Source: an uncultured Polynucleobacter sp. (lineage in GTDB: Bacteria; Pseudomonadota; Gammaproteobacteria; Burkholderiales; Burkholderiaceae). Taken from it: a DNA stretch of 44,699 bases. Each line of letters starts with the position of its first letter. Within the stretch, counting starts at the first letter, position 1. Of this stretch, positions 19,501 to 28,291 are shown piece by piece. The notes beneath the pieces were generated by a model, which searched no databases, was not told the origin of the DNA, and worked only from the letters and a program-made list of their open reading frames with translations. The stretch spans positions 1-44,699 of the forward strand of contig CALMBU010000100.1 in assembly GCA_937863045.1 (NCBI GenBank), written 5' to 3'. A program made the position numbers and the translations under genes.

Positions 19501-20632
19501 CAATCTGGTCAGCTTTTACTCCAGCATGAGTGATTGCATCAATATTTGCAGCCATGTCCCAGTAGATGCTGATGCCATTCAGTTCCTTTGATGCAGCTTT
19601 TTCATTCACTTGCCATTTAAGTAAAGGTGCACTGACAGACATTTTTTTACCAGAAGTCTTTTGCTCGAGCTCTACGTCAACTTTTGCAATTTTCAGTGGT
19701 GCGCCTAGGCGTGGCCATTCAATGTGCAGATTTTGTGCGGCAAGCTTAGTTCCACCGCCATCCAATGCTCCACCATCGATATAGGTGTGACCTTCAGAAT
19801 TAACTTGGCCAGAAACAACGTCAATGGGGCTCTCAAACAATTGATTGACTTTGGCAAGATTCAGTTCACTGATTTGCCATTCAATTCTGCCAATCCAGTC
19901 TTTCCAGTTACCTGCATTGCCAAATACACTGTGCCTGAAGTCGGCTTTGATGGATGCAGTATTTGAATGCCAAGGTGTCTTGAGGTTTAAATCGATAGAA
20001 TGTTTGAACCAAGAATTATTTAATGTAAGTGATTCAATATCGAGCGAGTATTGGCTGCTTTGAAAGCGTTGATCAAGCCAATTAATCTTGGCATTCTTAA
20101 CTTTAAGACTGTCTTGTTCAAACAACCAATTACCAAATTTATAACCAGCCGTTGATTGATCTAACTTAATCCCTGCAATATTCCAGTTGCCCTTTGAATC
20201 TCGTTGAATCTGAATCAGAGCATCGTCAAAGCTAAGGCCGTGAAAATGAGGTTGAAGATTCCACAGACTTTCCCAGGATAGCTTTCCAGTCACCTGAGGA
20301 ATACTCAACTTAGGTGAATTCAAATCGCCCAGCTCATAAAGCTTGATGTTGTCAATTTTGAATGATGGCCAAAGAAAATCCCAGCCAGCTTCAATCTTTT
20401 CAATTTTTAAATGAACGCCCAGTGTTTGACTGATCACCTGCTCAAATGAGGCTTTGTTTTTTTCAACTTGTGGCCATATGTAAAAGCGCGTTAGTAGTTG
20501 AGCGGCAACTAAAATCAGGGCAATCAATAAAAGTAGCCATCGGGCTCTTTTTTTCCAAATGGCAAGTCTATTCACGTCAACTTTGAGGTGACGGATGCTT
20601 TCCAGGGGGTTGAAATTGGATAACCATGACAT
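16556..20632 (-). CDS. yhdP: YhdP family AsmA-like envelope protein (DUF3971)
   Basis: A very long 1358-residue protein (E. coli YhdP 1266). One membrane helix near the N-terminus (about residues 31-53, LLLLIALILVAAQLL) anchors it in the inner membrane. The rest is a long, repetitive beta-rich periplasmic chain with many short alternating strands, ending in the AsmA-like C-terminal region (ASLAYTFINPIIGLSTMVGQFLIADEL). By family knowledge YhdP is a bridge-like protein that helps carry phospholipids from inner to outer membrane, with TamB and YdbH. It is divergent from glnE and heads the yhdP-nitrilase-tldD block. A -10-like CATAAT (20640-20645) lies seven bases before the ATG and no Shine-Dalgarno is seen, so the mRNA may be leaderless. 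Confidence 0.92.
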   Translation of the reverse strand: MSWLSNFNPLESIRHLKVDVNRLAIWKKRARWLLLLIALILVAAQLLTRFYIWPQVEKNKASFEQVISQTLGVHLKIEKIEAGWDFLWPSFKIDNIKLYELGDLNSPKLSIPQVTGKLSWESLWNLQPHFHGLSFDDALIQIQRDSKGNWNIAGIKLDQSTAGYKFGNWLFEQDSLKVKNAKINWLDQRFQSSQYSLDIESLTLNNSWFKHSIDLNLKTPWHSNTASIKADFRHSVFGNAGNWKDWIGRIEWQISELNLAKVNQLFESPIDVVSGQVNSEGHTYIDGGALDGGGTKLAAQNLHIEWPRLGAPLKIAKVDVELEQKTSGKKMSVSAPLLKWQVNEKAASKELNGISIYWDMAANIDAITHAGVKADQIDINLVEQLAKQFPLPKDISEFIKRYQPSGMLKNLDANWHAEASKLPFSIKIPGFNASHYKLSFDFENAYLKPEQKGLLSISNLTGRLFATELGGELTLDSENTFIALPQILENDNLALDLIKGKVKWLKKDGRPEYQVSKLKLKNDSVNLAFDANYKAKTAKAPADLYIKADIQEADVKNLTRYFPLGMSKNARAYLNAALKEGRIRNGQLHIHGDPLHIPFDTKFPGIFELNLPIEQVQYSPAPTADKKQGQWSDFSDVRGTVLFKGPKLQLDLKSASFESVQLSDIEGVIDNIVSPAATLKINGIAKGSSQELLKYYLDSPSGKSIEAISKKVEISGNAQLKINIEMPINNAKETKLQGEVRLDRNQAKINQKLDVQQISGDILFSEENIIGRNLKAQLLGGEVLIDNANKLPWQSSSDMKVSGKVDINQLIQALNTSDSAEIKKIQGQLNGLVSYDGKLAIRSKGYQLDLGLKLDQLGSQFPAPFNKKSGQSLAGQFNLSNLSDNPDKPTSGQLKVGKLIDAKFTSSATQKLSLGLGINAPGYIPQKGFSSTIVLDQLDASAWQSWLDKNFPESAKQSNAKPAASSDFDLDTISAKIKNLKLADRSFKDVAIQATHNKEQWNASIQSPVAKGLLQWQSARAGFPQGKLTARLQQLVIENTESGDTITKGVNKRIQKIPALDIQSDELIFNGKSYGKMELLASNDKNDWKIDKLSLKTADAQINATGRWILPKESKQLNAGKTELNFDLDINNAGKLLSKLGFPKAIDDGSGKLVGQINWANAPYSFDIKSLNAELSLDLIKGTILQVDPGVARLLGVLSFQGLSRIATLDIGGVLKPIVSQGTPFDRITSTGSINNGIANIKDLSMRGPQGNIRLTGKADLIQENQDIRITVVPNFNAGSASLAYTFINPIIGLSTMVGQFLIADELSKLFQLDYLVQGTWANPQIIALDNKGKPLDEKQLKDIRDKSLLKQQTPTKK

Positions 20633-20676
20633 TTTTGTAATTATGCTGTAGCCGAGCGGGTATTGATAGCGATAAC

Positions 20677-23484
20677 ATGATACCTATGACAACAATTCAC
20701 CCTAAACTTTCCCTTCTTTTGGACCATTCAGCCTACGCTGTGCGTTGGTTAACTGCCCGCCCAGAGTGGTCCTCAGAAATTGGCGAAATGGCTGCAAGCC
20801 CTGTCAGCGAATCTGTCATTGATGATTTGCTGAAATCTGCAGTGCCAACTGTGGCAGATCAACCCCTGAGCATTGATGATTTGGCGGCAAATTTACGCCT
20901 CGCTCGGCAAAAATTCATGTTGTTGATCGCTGCTAGAGATTTCAATGGGGCAGCTGATGTTCAGGAAGTGACGCAAGCCATGAGTTGTTTTGCTGAAAAG
21001 GTCACTGCGGTGGCGATTGAGGCAATTCGTCAAGATGTTAAGCCGATGGTAGGTGAACCCCTGAATCAGCAGGGAGATTACTCGCCGATGATGATTGTTG
21101 GCATGGGTAAATTGGGAGGGCGTGAGCTCAACGTGTCATCAGACATCGATTTGGTCTTTTTATACGAAGAAGAGGGTGAAACCCAAGGTGGCTTAAAAAG
21201 CATTTCTCATCAAGAGTGGTACACGCGCGTTGGTAAACGTCTGATTGCCTTATTGAGCGAATTAAGATCAGAGGGTTTTATCTTCAGGGTGGATATGCGC
21301 TTAAGACCCAATGGCGACTCGGGCCCCCTGGTTTGTAGTTTGGGGATGCTAGAAGAATATTTCTGTGTTCAGGGGCGTGAATGGGAGAGGTATGCATGGA
21401 TCAAGGGGCGAATGATTTATCCCTCTCCTCATATGTCGGCATACGAAAGATGTCAAAAAGGTTTGCAAGATTTGGTCAGGCCTTTTGTCTACAGGCGCTA
21501 CCTTGATTTTGGTGTGATTGCCGCGATCAGAGAGTTGCATGGACAAATTCAGCAAGAAGCTGAAAAGCGCAGCCTGCTTCATCCAGAAAGAGCAGCGGAT
21601 GTGAAGTTAGGGCGTGGAGGAATTCGTGAAATTGAATTCATGGCGCAAATGTTTCAATTGGTGCGAGGTGGTCAAGATCCTGGCTTGAGAATTCGTCCGA
21701 CCCTGGAAGTCTTGAGAGCTGTTTTTGAGCGCCAACTGATTGGTCAGGTGGAGCTTGATCAGCTGACCAATGCTTATACCTACCTCAGAAAACTAGAGCA
21801 TCGCTTGCAATACTGGGAGGATGCTCAAACACACCATCTGCCTAAGGACGACACCTCTCAACAAAGGCTTGGTCTTGCGATGGGGCATGCGACTTTGGAT
21901 GAGTTCAAAAAGCAGTTAGCTCAACACAGAGACAATGTGGCCAAATTGTTTGCTGATGCTTTTGTATTGAAAAAACATCAAGCGGAGGTTGATCAAGGCG
22001 GTGCGAATCTTGCGGTATGGACGCCATCAGCTGACCATCCTGCTTTGGCTGAAAAATGGAATGAGTGGTGGGGCAGCGCACGCTGGCGGTCTTTGTCTGA
22101 CTCATCGAGAAGAAAGTTCACGCAGTCAATGTCTGCAGCCATGAATTATGTGGAGCAACAGGGTTGGGGTTCATCAAGATCCGATGAGGTCATGGTGAGA
22201 ATGATGAATTTGCTCGATTCAATTTCTAGACGTTCATCCTATCTTGCACTCTTGAGTGAGTATCCGCATATTTTGAGCAGACTCATTTCATTGATTTCTG
22301 CTTCAAAGTGGGGCACTGATTATTTGATTCAACACCCTCACCTCTTGGACGATCTATTAACTGGTCAAGGTCAGTACACCCCAGAAGATCATCCTGCGGT
22401 TTATTGGACCAAGCTAAGGGCCGATATCAATATCTTGCTAGATGACGCCATGGACAATGGTGATCAAGCAGAGCAAGCCATGGATATTCTGAGGCAAGTT
22501 CATCACACAGAAACATTCTTGACCTTGTTGGCAGAGTTGGGCATTGGACGGGACGAACCATTGCCGATTGAAAAAGTGAGCGATCGACTTTCTGCCTTGG
22601 CTGATTTGATTCTTGGTTTAACTCTGGAAAGAGTTTGGCCCATGGTGGCAAAGAAATTCCAATTAAACGAAGTGATCCCACCTTCCTTTGCGGTGATTGC
22701 CTATGGCAAGCTGGGTGGTAAAGAGCTGGGCTACGCATCCGATCTGGACATTGTATTTTTGTACGATGCTCCCGAGTCCGATCAAAATGCGGGCGAAATT
22801 TATGCCTTGTATGCAAGACGTTTGATTGCTTGGCTCACTGCATCAACATCGGCCGGCATTCTGTTTGAAATCGACACTCGTTTAAGACCGAATGGTGCGG
22901 CGGGATTATTGGTGACCAGCATTGACTCTTTCAGGCGTTATCAATTGCGAGAAGGAGATAACTCTGCTTGGCTTTGGGAGCATCAAGCTTTAACGCGCGC
23001 TCGTTTTTGTGCTGGTGATACAGCGATTGGCGAAAAGTTTGAAAAAATCAGATCTGAGGTATTGGCGCAAGAAAGAAATGAGGCTTTACTCAAGCAAGAA
23101 ATTCTAGATATGCGTCAAAAGGTCAGTGAAGGTCACCCGAATGACTCTGGCCTATTTGATATCAAGCATGACAGTGGCGGCATGGTTGATATCGAATTCA
23201 TTGTCCAATATTTGGTATTACGTTTTAGTAAGGGTCACCCAATACTTTTAGGAAACTTGGGGAATATTGCTTTGCTATCTTTGGCCAGTGAAGAAGGTTT
23301 GATTCCGAGTGATGCAGCATTACAGGCTGCAAACGCTTATCGTCTTTATCGTGAATACCAGCATCGCATCAGATTGGATGGCGCTGATAAGACCAGAGTA
23401 TCTCAGGAGGAAATGGATCCTGCTTTGCTTGAATCGCGAGATTGCGTTAAGAGGCTTTGGGAAAAAGTTTTACTTACCCAGTAA
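20677..23484 (+). CDS. glnE: Bifunctional glutamine synthetase adenylyltransferase/deadenylase
   Basis: A 935-residue protein (E. coli GlnE 946) that adds and removes AMP on glutamine synthetase in response to PII and glutamine. It contains two nucleotidyltransferase domains. The N-terminal one has GKLGGRELNVSSDIDLVFLY at about residue 145 (deadenylase half), and the C-terminal one has GKLGGKELGYASDLDIVFLY at about residue 675 (adenylyltransferase half). Each is followed by an all-helical domain with RGGIREIEF or SGGMVDIEF. Start codons at 20677 and 20686 are both possible (MIPMTTIHP); the first is used. Its last 15 bases overlap the end of recN on the opposite strand. Confidence 0.96.
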   Translation: MIPMTTIHPKLSLLLDHSAYAVRWLTARPEWSSEIGEMAASPVSESVIDDLLKSAVPTVADQPLSIDDLAANLRLARQKFMLLIAARDFNGAADVQEVTQAMSCFAEKVTAVAIEAIRQDVKPMVGEPLNQQGDYSPMMIVGMGKLGGRELNVSSDIDLVFLYEEEGETQGGLKSISHQEWYTRVGKRLIALLSELRSEGFIFRVDMRLRPNGDSGPLVCSLGMLEEYFCVQGREWERYAWIKGRMIYPSPHMSAYERCQKGLQDLVRPFVYRRYLDFGVIAAIRELHGQIQQEAEKRSLLHPERAADVKLGRGGIREIEFMAQMFQLVRGGQDPGLRIRPTLEVLRAVFERQLIGQVELDQLTNAYTYLRKLEHRLQYWEDAQTHHLPKDDTSQQRLGLAMGHATLDEFKKQLAQHRDNVAKLFADAFVLKKHQAEVDQGGANLAVWTPSADHPALAEKWNEWWGSARWRSLSDSSRRKFTQSMSAAMNYVEQQGWGSSRSDEVMVRMMNLLDSISRRSSYLALLSEYPHILSRLISLISASKWGTDYLIQHPHLLDDLLTGQGQYTPEDHPAVYWTKLRADINILLDDAMDNGDQAEQAMDILRQVHHTETFLTLLAELGIGRDEPLPIEKVSDRLSALADLILGLTLERVWPMVAKKFQLNEVIPPSFAVIAYGKLGGKELGYASDLDIVFLYDAPESDQNAGEIYALYARRLIAWLTASTSAGILFEIDTRLRPNGAAGLLVTSIDSFRRYQLREGDNSAWLWEHQALTRARFCAGDTAIGEKFEKIRSEVLAQERNEALLKQEILDMRQKVSEGHPNDSGLFDIKHDSGGMVDIEFIVQYLVLRFSKGHPILLGNLGNIALLSLASEEGLIPSDAALQAANAYRLYREYQHRIRLDGADKTRVSQEEMDPALLESRDCVKRLWEKVLLTQ

Positions 23485-25137
23485 TTCGCGAGCGTGACGT
23501 CTGGTGGTGTCTGTGATTTCAGCGCCACCAAGCATTCTTGCAATTTCTTCAACTCGCTCTTGTCTGCCCAAGATTTGCATGCTTGAAATAGTCACATTAT
23601 CTTGGCTTTGCTTAGCAACCTTCCAATGTTGATGACCTTCTGCAGCCACTTGAGGTAAGTGGGTGACACACAAGACTTGATGAGCTTGCCCCAATTCTTT
23701 TAAGCGCTTGCCAACTGTTTCGGCAACGGCACCACCGATGCCTGAATCTACTTCATCAAAAATCAAAGTTGGGATTTGACTGGCTTCAGAAGTGATGACG
23801 CTGATGGCCAAACTGATTCTTGCTAACTCGCCACCAGAAGCTACTTTTGCTAACTGCTTAGGTGTTGCACCAGGATGGCCTGCAACCAAAAACTCAACTT
23901 GCTCTAAACCATGAGCATTACCTTCTTCAAGGGCTTCAATTTGGATTGCAAAAACACCGCCGGACATCGCTAAATCTTGCATGGCTGCAGTCACCAGGGT
24001 TTCTAATGTTTTTGCTGCTGCGATTCTTTCTTGACTTAACTTTTTGGCGCTCTTTGTATAGGCTGCTAAAGTTTTGCTGAGGTTTTGTTCAAGAGCACCC
24101 AAGTCTTGTGAATTCTTAATCGCAGTGACTTGCTCTTGAATCTCTGTCCACTTTTCTGGAAGATCATTCGGCGTTACTTTGAATTTCTTGGCCGCGCTGT
24201 GAAGTGCCTTGAGGCGTTCTTCAACAGTTGCTAAGCGCTCAGGATCGACATCTATTTTTTGTAAATAGCGATTAAGACTGTGACTTGCTTCGCCAATTTG
24301 TATTTGTGCAGATTCAATGGCAATTTTTGCATCTTCTAAATTGCTATCAAGTTTGGCCAAATCAGCAATTTCATTGAATGCTTTGGAGAGAAGTTCTTCC
24401 GCATTGCCTTCTTGATCTTGCAGCGCTTGAATGGCTTTTTGCGATCCCTCAATTAGTTTGGCTGCATTCGCTAAGCGCGCATGATCTTGCTCAATTTCTA
24501 CCCACTCACCAGCCTGTGGTGCCAGCGCATCTAATTCTTCAAGTTGCCAAGCCAAGCGCTCTTGCTCTTTTTGTAAGTTCTCGCCGGCGTTCTTTGCAAG
24601 TTCTAATTGCTTCTTGGCTGTTTGCCAGGCTTGATAGAGTTGTTTGACTTCTGCAACGAGTCCATCAAGGTTGGCTTGATTGTCCAAAAGATCTCTTTGG
24701 GCGCCAGCCTTGAGCAGTAATTGATGGGCATGTTGACCATGTATATCAACCAGAAAGCTTGACAGTTCTTTGAGTTGACTCAATGTGGCTGTGCCACCAT
24801 TGATGAAAGCCTTGCTGCGCCCGGAGGTGTCAATCACTCTTTTAAGAATGATGGTTGCACCATCATCTTCCGTTGAGAAGTCTTGTGTCTCTAGCCATGC
24901 AGAAATGGTTTTTTTAAGGGGGTCGTTCAAAGAAAAAATGGCAGATATCTCTGCACGATTTTTACCTTCTCTGATTTGGCTTGGGTCTGCTCTTTCTCCC
25001 ATAGCCAAGGAAAGAGCGTCCAGCAAAATAGATTTGCCTGCGCCAGTCTCGCCAGTTAAAACCGTGAAGCCACTTTCTAAGTCGATGTCTAGTTCATCGA
25101 CAATCACAAAGTCGCGAATATATAGGCTACGTAACAT
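23470..25137 (-). CDS. recN: DNA repair protein RecN
   Basis: A 555-residue SMC-like ATPase that gathers double-strand break ends for RecA-dependent repair. The N-terminal half has Walker A GETGAGKS at residues 29-36. A long coiled coil rich in Ala, Glu, Gln and Lys runs from about 155 to 380. The C-terminal half carries the ABC signature VASGGELARISLAI and Walker B TLIFDEVDSGIGG. It starts two bases after the nadK stop, a conserved nadK-recN pairing. Its 3' end overlaps the convergent glnE by 15 bases, with no terminator hairpin seen in the overlap. No LexA box was recognised in the short nadK upstream region. Confidence 0.97.
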   Translation of the reverse strand: MLRSLYIRDFVIVDELDIDLESGFTVLTGETGAGKSILLDALSLAMGERADPSQIREGKNRAEISAIFSLNDPLKKTISAWLETQDFSTEDDGATIILKRVIDTSGRSKAFINGGTATLSQLKELSSFLVDIHGQHAHQLLLKAGAQRDLLDNQANLDGLVAEVKQLYQAWQTAKKQLELAKNAGENLQKEQERLAWQLEELDALAPQAGEWVEIEQDHARLANAAKLIEGSQKAIQALQDQEGNAEELLSKAFNEIADLAKLDSNLEDAKIAIESAQIQIGEASHSLNRYLQKIDVDPERLATVEERLKALHSAAKKFKVTPNDLPEKWTEIQEQVTAIKNSQDLGALEQNLSKTLAAYTKSAKKLSQERIAAAKTLETLVTAAMQDLAMSGGVFAIQIEALEEGNAHGLEQVEFLVAGHPGATPKQLAKVASGGELARISLAISVITSEASQIPTLIFDEVDSGIGGAVAETVGKRLKELGQAHQVLCVTHLPQVAAEGHQHWKVAKQSQDNVTISSMQILGRQERVEEIARMLGGAEITDTTRRHARELLGK

Positions 25138-25139
25138 GG

Positions 25140-26045
25140 TTAGAAAGAGGAAGGGTGTTCGTTCCAGTGCAGCTTCTGTCGAAGTGCTCTGTAATCGCTG
25201 TGATCAATTGGGTGAAGCAGCGTGATGGTTTTTTGAGATTGCTTGATTTTGATTTGATCGCCCACTTGAAGTTGAGTCAGTGATTGCATATCAAAGTTAA
25301 CGCTGACATCTTTGCCGCCAACCAATTCAATCTCAACCAATGAATCGCTTGGTAAAACAATTGGGCGATTGGATAAAGCATGGGGCGCAATTGGTGCTAA
25401 AACCATGCCGGCCACTGAAGGATGAAGAATTGGACCGCCTGCAGACATCGCATAGGCTGTTGAACCTGTTGGTGTTGCCACAATCAATCCATCAGATCGT
25501 TGGTTGTACATGAACTGACCATTCACGCGAACAGTGAGTTCAAGCATGCCCGAGATACCAGAGCGATTAACAACCACATCGTTCAAAGCCAATCCTGAGC
25601 CTATGACTTGCTCATTTCTATAAACCTCGGCTTCAAGCAAATACCTGTTATCGGACTCATAGTGACCTTTGAGCATTTCAGTTAAAACCAATTCAACATC
25701 TTGAAGTGGAATATCTGTCATGTAACCAAGGGTGCCCATGTTGATACCAATCAAAGGAACGTCTTGACCTGCAATTTGTCTTGCGATGCCAAGCATGGTG
25801 CCATCACCACCGAGAACAATCACTAAGTCGATATTCGATTGAAATTCTTTGGCTGCAATACTCGGAATCTGAGTAATCGTGGTGTTTTGAGCTGTTTCTG
25901 CCTCTAAAAAGACCTCGCATCCTAAGTTTTTGAGGATGTTGGAGAGGTTTAAAAGCATGTGCGCAAAGCCGTCAGCCTGGTATTTCCCTACCAAGGCAAC
26001 TTTTTTAAAATGTCTTTGAGCGCTTTTTGTCTTAAGATTTGACAT
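25140..26045 (-). CDS. nadK: NAD kinase
   Basis: A 301-residue kinase that phosphorylates NAD to NADP using ATP. The glycine-rich GGDGT motif with the catalytic Asp is at residues 79-83 (VIVLGGDGTMLGIAR). Other family marks are the LNDVVVNRSG segment and the glycine-rich VATPTGSTAYAMSAGGPI loop, followed by APIAPHALSNRPIVLP. Length is normal for proteobacterial NadK (about 290-300). It is divergent from hrcA, with 43 bases between the starts, and co-directional with recN, whose ATG follows its stop by two bases. Confidence 0.97.
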   Translation of the reverse strand: MSNLKTKSAQRHFKKVALVGKYQADGFAHMLLNLSNILKNLGCEVFLEAETAQNTTITQIPSIAAKEFQSNIDLVIVLGGDGTMLGIARQIAGQDVPLIGINMGTLGYMTDIPLQDVELVLTEMLKGHYESDNRYLLEAEVYRNEQVIGSGLALNDVVVNRSGISGMLELTVRVNGQFMYNQRSDGLIVATPTGSTAYAMSAGGPILHPSVAGMVLAPIAPHALSNRPIVLPSDSLVEIELVGGKDVSVNFDMQSLTQLQVGDQIKIKQSQKTITLLHPIDHSDYRALRQKLHWNEHPSSF

Positions 26046-26053
26046 GTTGATGA

Positions 26054-26082
26054 TTAAACCATAGCCCCAATAGCCCTACAAT
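26054..26082 (+). promoter_or_regulatory. Likely hrcA promoter, possibly giving a leaderless mRNA
   Basis: A good -10 hexamer TACAAT lies at 26077-26082. A weak -35 (TTAAAC, 26054-26059) sits 17 bases upstream. The start codon begins six bases after the -10, leaving no room for a ribosome binding site, and two in-frame ATG codons stand side by side (26089 and 26092). No CIRCE-type repeat is present here. Confidence 0.45.
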
Positions 26083-26088
26083 TGCTAA

Positions 26089-27114
26089 ATGATGGATGAC
26101 CGTTCAAAAAGCCTACTAAAAACCCTGATTGAGCACTATATCGCCGACGGCCAGCCTGTTGGCTCTAGAGCTTTGTCTAAATTTTCAGGCTTGGATCTAT
26201 CCGCTGCAACGATTCGCAATGTGATGGCCGATCTAGAGGATATGGGTTTTGTGGCCAGTCCACACACTTCTGCTGGTCGTATTCCGACGCCCAAGGGTTA
26301 TCGACTCTTTGTCGATACGATGCTCACCGTAAAGCCAGTCGAAGAAGTGATGGCTCATGAAGCACAAGACGCTATTCAGGCAGACGCTCCACAAAGAGTG
26401 GTTGCAGCAGCAGCTCAAGTTTTATCAAATTTATCTAATTTTGCCGGGGTGGTCATGACCCCAAGACGTTCAGAAGTTTTTAAGCAGGTTGAGTTTTTGA
26501 GATTGTCTGAGAAACGCGTGCTTTTGATTTTGGTGACGCCTGAGGGAGATGTTCAAAATAGAATTATTTTGACTGAGCGAGATTACGGTCCATCTGAATT
26601 GATTGAAGCCAGCAATTATTTGAATAGTCAATTTGCAGGTCTGAGCTTTTTTGCGGTCAAAGAAAAATTACGCCAAGAGTTAGAGGGCATTCGCTCAGGT
26701 ATTTCATCATTGATGGAAGCTGCGTTGAAAGTGGGCGCAGAAAATGCCAAGCCTGACTCAAACATGATTATCTCTGGCGAAAGACGTTTGTTGAACGTTG
26801 GTGATCTTTCTTCTGACATGGTCAAGTTGAAGCAATTGTTTGGTATGTTCGAAGAGAAAACTGAGTTACTACAGTTGTTGGATGTTTCTTCTCGAGCAGA
26901 AGGTGTTCAGGTATTCATTGGTGGTGAAAGTGAATTGGTGCCCATGGAAGACATGGCAGTCATCACAGCGCCATACAGTGTGGATGGCAGAATCGTTGGC
27001 ACCTTGGGTGTGATTGGGCCGACACGCATGGCTTATGAGAGGGTGATACCGATTGTGGATATCACGTCAAAATTACTATCAAGCGCTTTGAGTAGCGGCA
27101 TTTTTAATAAGTGA
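26089..27114 (+). CDS. hrcA: Heat-inducible transcription repressor HrcA
   Basis: A 341-residue repressor that binds CIRCE elements (TTAGCACTC-N9-GAGTGCTAA) and depends on GroEL for activity. The N-terminal winged helix-turn-helix covers about residues 1-75 ([59 protein letters not shown]), followed by the GAF-like and dimerisation domains with the C-terminal [20 protein letters not shown]. No CIRCE copy was found by eye anywhere in the window, so its targets are probably elsewhere (groESL is typical). The grpE and dnaK genes that follow carry sigma-32 type promoters instead. hemH starts nine bases after its stop, so hrcA-hemH is likely one transcript. Confidence 0.96.
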   Translation: MMDDRSKSLLKTLIEHYIADGQPVGSRALSKFSGLDLSAATIRNVMADLEDMGFVASPHTSAGRIPTPKGYRLFVDTMLTVKPVEEVMAHEAQDAIQADAPQRVVAAAAQVLSNLSNFAGVVMTPRRSEVFKQVEFLRLSEKRVLLILVTPEGDVQNRIILTERDYGPSELIEASNYLNSQFAGLSFFAVKEKLRQELEGIRSGISSLMEAALKVGAENAKPDSNMIISGERRLLNVGDLSSDMVKLKQLFGMFEEKTELLQLLDVSSRAEGVQVFIGGESELVPMEDMAVITAPYSVDGRIVGTLGVIGPTRMAYERVIPIVDITSKLLSSALSSGIFNK

Positions 27115-27123
27115 GGAAGTTAT

Positions 27124-28215
27124 ATGGCTATTAGTCGCCCAGCGCAACGCACAGCAATTTTATTAATTAACTTGGGTACGCCAGATGCGCCCACGGCCGC
27201 AGCTGTGAAGCCCTACCTCAAACAATTTTTATCCGATCCTCGTGTGGTTGAAATCCCCAAAATTATTTGGTGGTGCATTCTCAACCTCATCATTTTGCCG
27301 ATTCGCTCGGGCGCATCAGCAAAAAAATATGCCAGCGTTTGGATGCCTGGCCCTGAAGGCGGAGCACCTTTGTTGGTTCATTCAAAAAATATCGCCAGAG
27401 CTTTGGAGCAAAAGTTCATTGCTCAAGGAAAAGATGTCTTGGTTGATATCGCTATGCGTTATGGCAATCCAAGCATGGAATCAGTTTTAAAGAAATTAGA
27501 GGCGCAAGGCATGGAAAGATTATTGATCTTGCCTTTGTACCCACAGTACTCTGCAACAACCACCGCTTCAACCTTTGATGAAGTTTTTAGAATCGTCAGT
27601 GGCTGGCGTAATCAGCCAGAGCTACGTTTGATCAAGCACTATCACGATCACCCAGGCTACATCAATGCACTCAAGGAGCAAGTTGAAACTTATTGGCAAA
27701 CGCATGGTCGTCCTGACTTTGCTGCTGGCGATAAATTATTGTTTTCATTTCATGGTGTGCCCAAGAGAACTCTAGACAAGGGTGATCCTTATCACTGTGA
27801 ATGTCATAAGACAGGGCGTTTGCTTCGCGAGGCTTTGGGTTTGACTGCAGAGCAGGCGATGGTCACATTCCAGTCACGTTTTGGTAAAGCTGAGTGGTTA
27901 AAGCCATACACAGCTCCAACGGTTGAAGAATTGGGTCATCAAAAAACCCGTCGTTTGGATATTTTCTGCCCAGGATTTCCTGCTGATTGTTTGGAAACTT
28001 TGGAAGAAATCGCGATGGAAGTTCGTGATGAATTCTTGACAGCGGGCGGTGGCGATTATCACTACATTGCTTGTTTGAATAACAGTCCAGCATGGATCTC
28101 TGGTTTGGCAGAAATCGCGGATGATCATTTGGGTGGTTGGCCACAAGTGCGAGAGTCAGATCAATCTTTGGCTTTGAGTATGCAAAGAGCAGCTTCTTTA
28201 GCGATTAAAAAATAA
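27124..28215 (+). CDS. hemH: Ferrochelatase
   Basis: A 363-residue enzyme that inserts ferrous iron into protoporphyrin IX, the last step of protoheme synthesis. It opens with [14 protein letters not shown], the usual ferrochelatase start. The metal-site His lies in [13 protein letters not shown] and the conserved acidic region in [14 protein letters not shown], followed by NNSPAWI near the C-terminus. The segment [15 protein letters not shown] is typical of betaproteobacterial HemH. A Shine-Dalgarno (GAGGAAG at 27113-27119) overlaps the hrcA stop region. The hrcA-hemH-grpE order is seen in other Burkholderiales. Confidence 0.96.
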   Translation: MAISRPAQRTAILLINLGTPDAPTAAAVKPYLKQFLSDPRVVEIPKIIWWCILNLIILPIRSGASAKKYASVWMPGPEGGAPLLVHSKNIARALEQKFIAQGKDVLVDIAMRYGNPSMESVLKKLEAQGMERLLILPLYPQYSATTTASTFDEVFRIVSGWRNQPELRLIKHYHDHPGYINALKEQVETYWQTHGRPDFAAGDKLLFSFHGVPKRTLDKGDPYHCECHKTGRLLREALGLTAEQAMVTFQSRFGKAEWLKPYTAPTVEELGHQKTRRLDIFCPGFPADCLETLEEIAMEVRDEFLTAGGGDYHYIACLNNSPAWISGLAEIADDHLGGWPQVRESDQSLALSMQRAASLAIKK

Positions 28216-28233
28216 AGATAAAGCAAAGGCAGG

Positions 28234-28263
28234 CCCTTGAAATCTGGTTTTTAGGCCCTATAT
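28234..28263 (+). promoter_or_regulatory. Sigma-32 (RpoH) heat-shock promoter of grpE
   Basis: CCCTTGAA at 28234-28241 and CCCTATAT at 28256-28263 are separated by 14 bases. This closely matches the heat-shock sigma consensus (CTTGAA, 13-15 bases, CCCCATnT). The expected start of transcription is about 28269-28271, inside the inverted repeat that follows. Confidence 0.8.
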
Positions 28264-28290
28264 GGTCATTTATTACATGAATAAATGACC
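28264..28290. repeat. 27-bp inverted repeat between the heat-shock promoter and the grpE start
   Basis: Perfect 11-base arms GGTCATTTATT (28264-28274) and AATAAATGACC (28280-28290) surround a five-base spacer. The repeat begins right after the -10 element and ends one base before the grpE ATG (28292). It is not a CIRCE sequence. It could be an operator covering the transcription start, or, if transcribed in full, a hairpin next to the start codon. Confidence 0.75.
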
Positions 28291-28291
28291 T

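Noticed and set aside
28216-28290. CIRCE operator for HrcA near grpE
   Set aside because: The inverted repeat sequence is unrelated to TTAGCACTC-N9-GAGTGCTAA, and no CIRCE copy was seen anywhere in the window.
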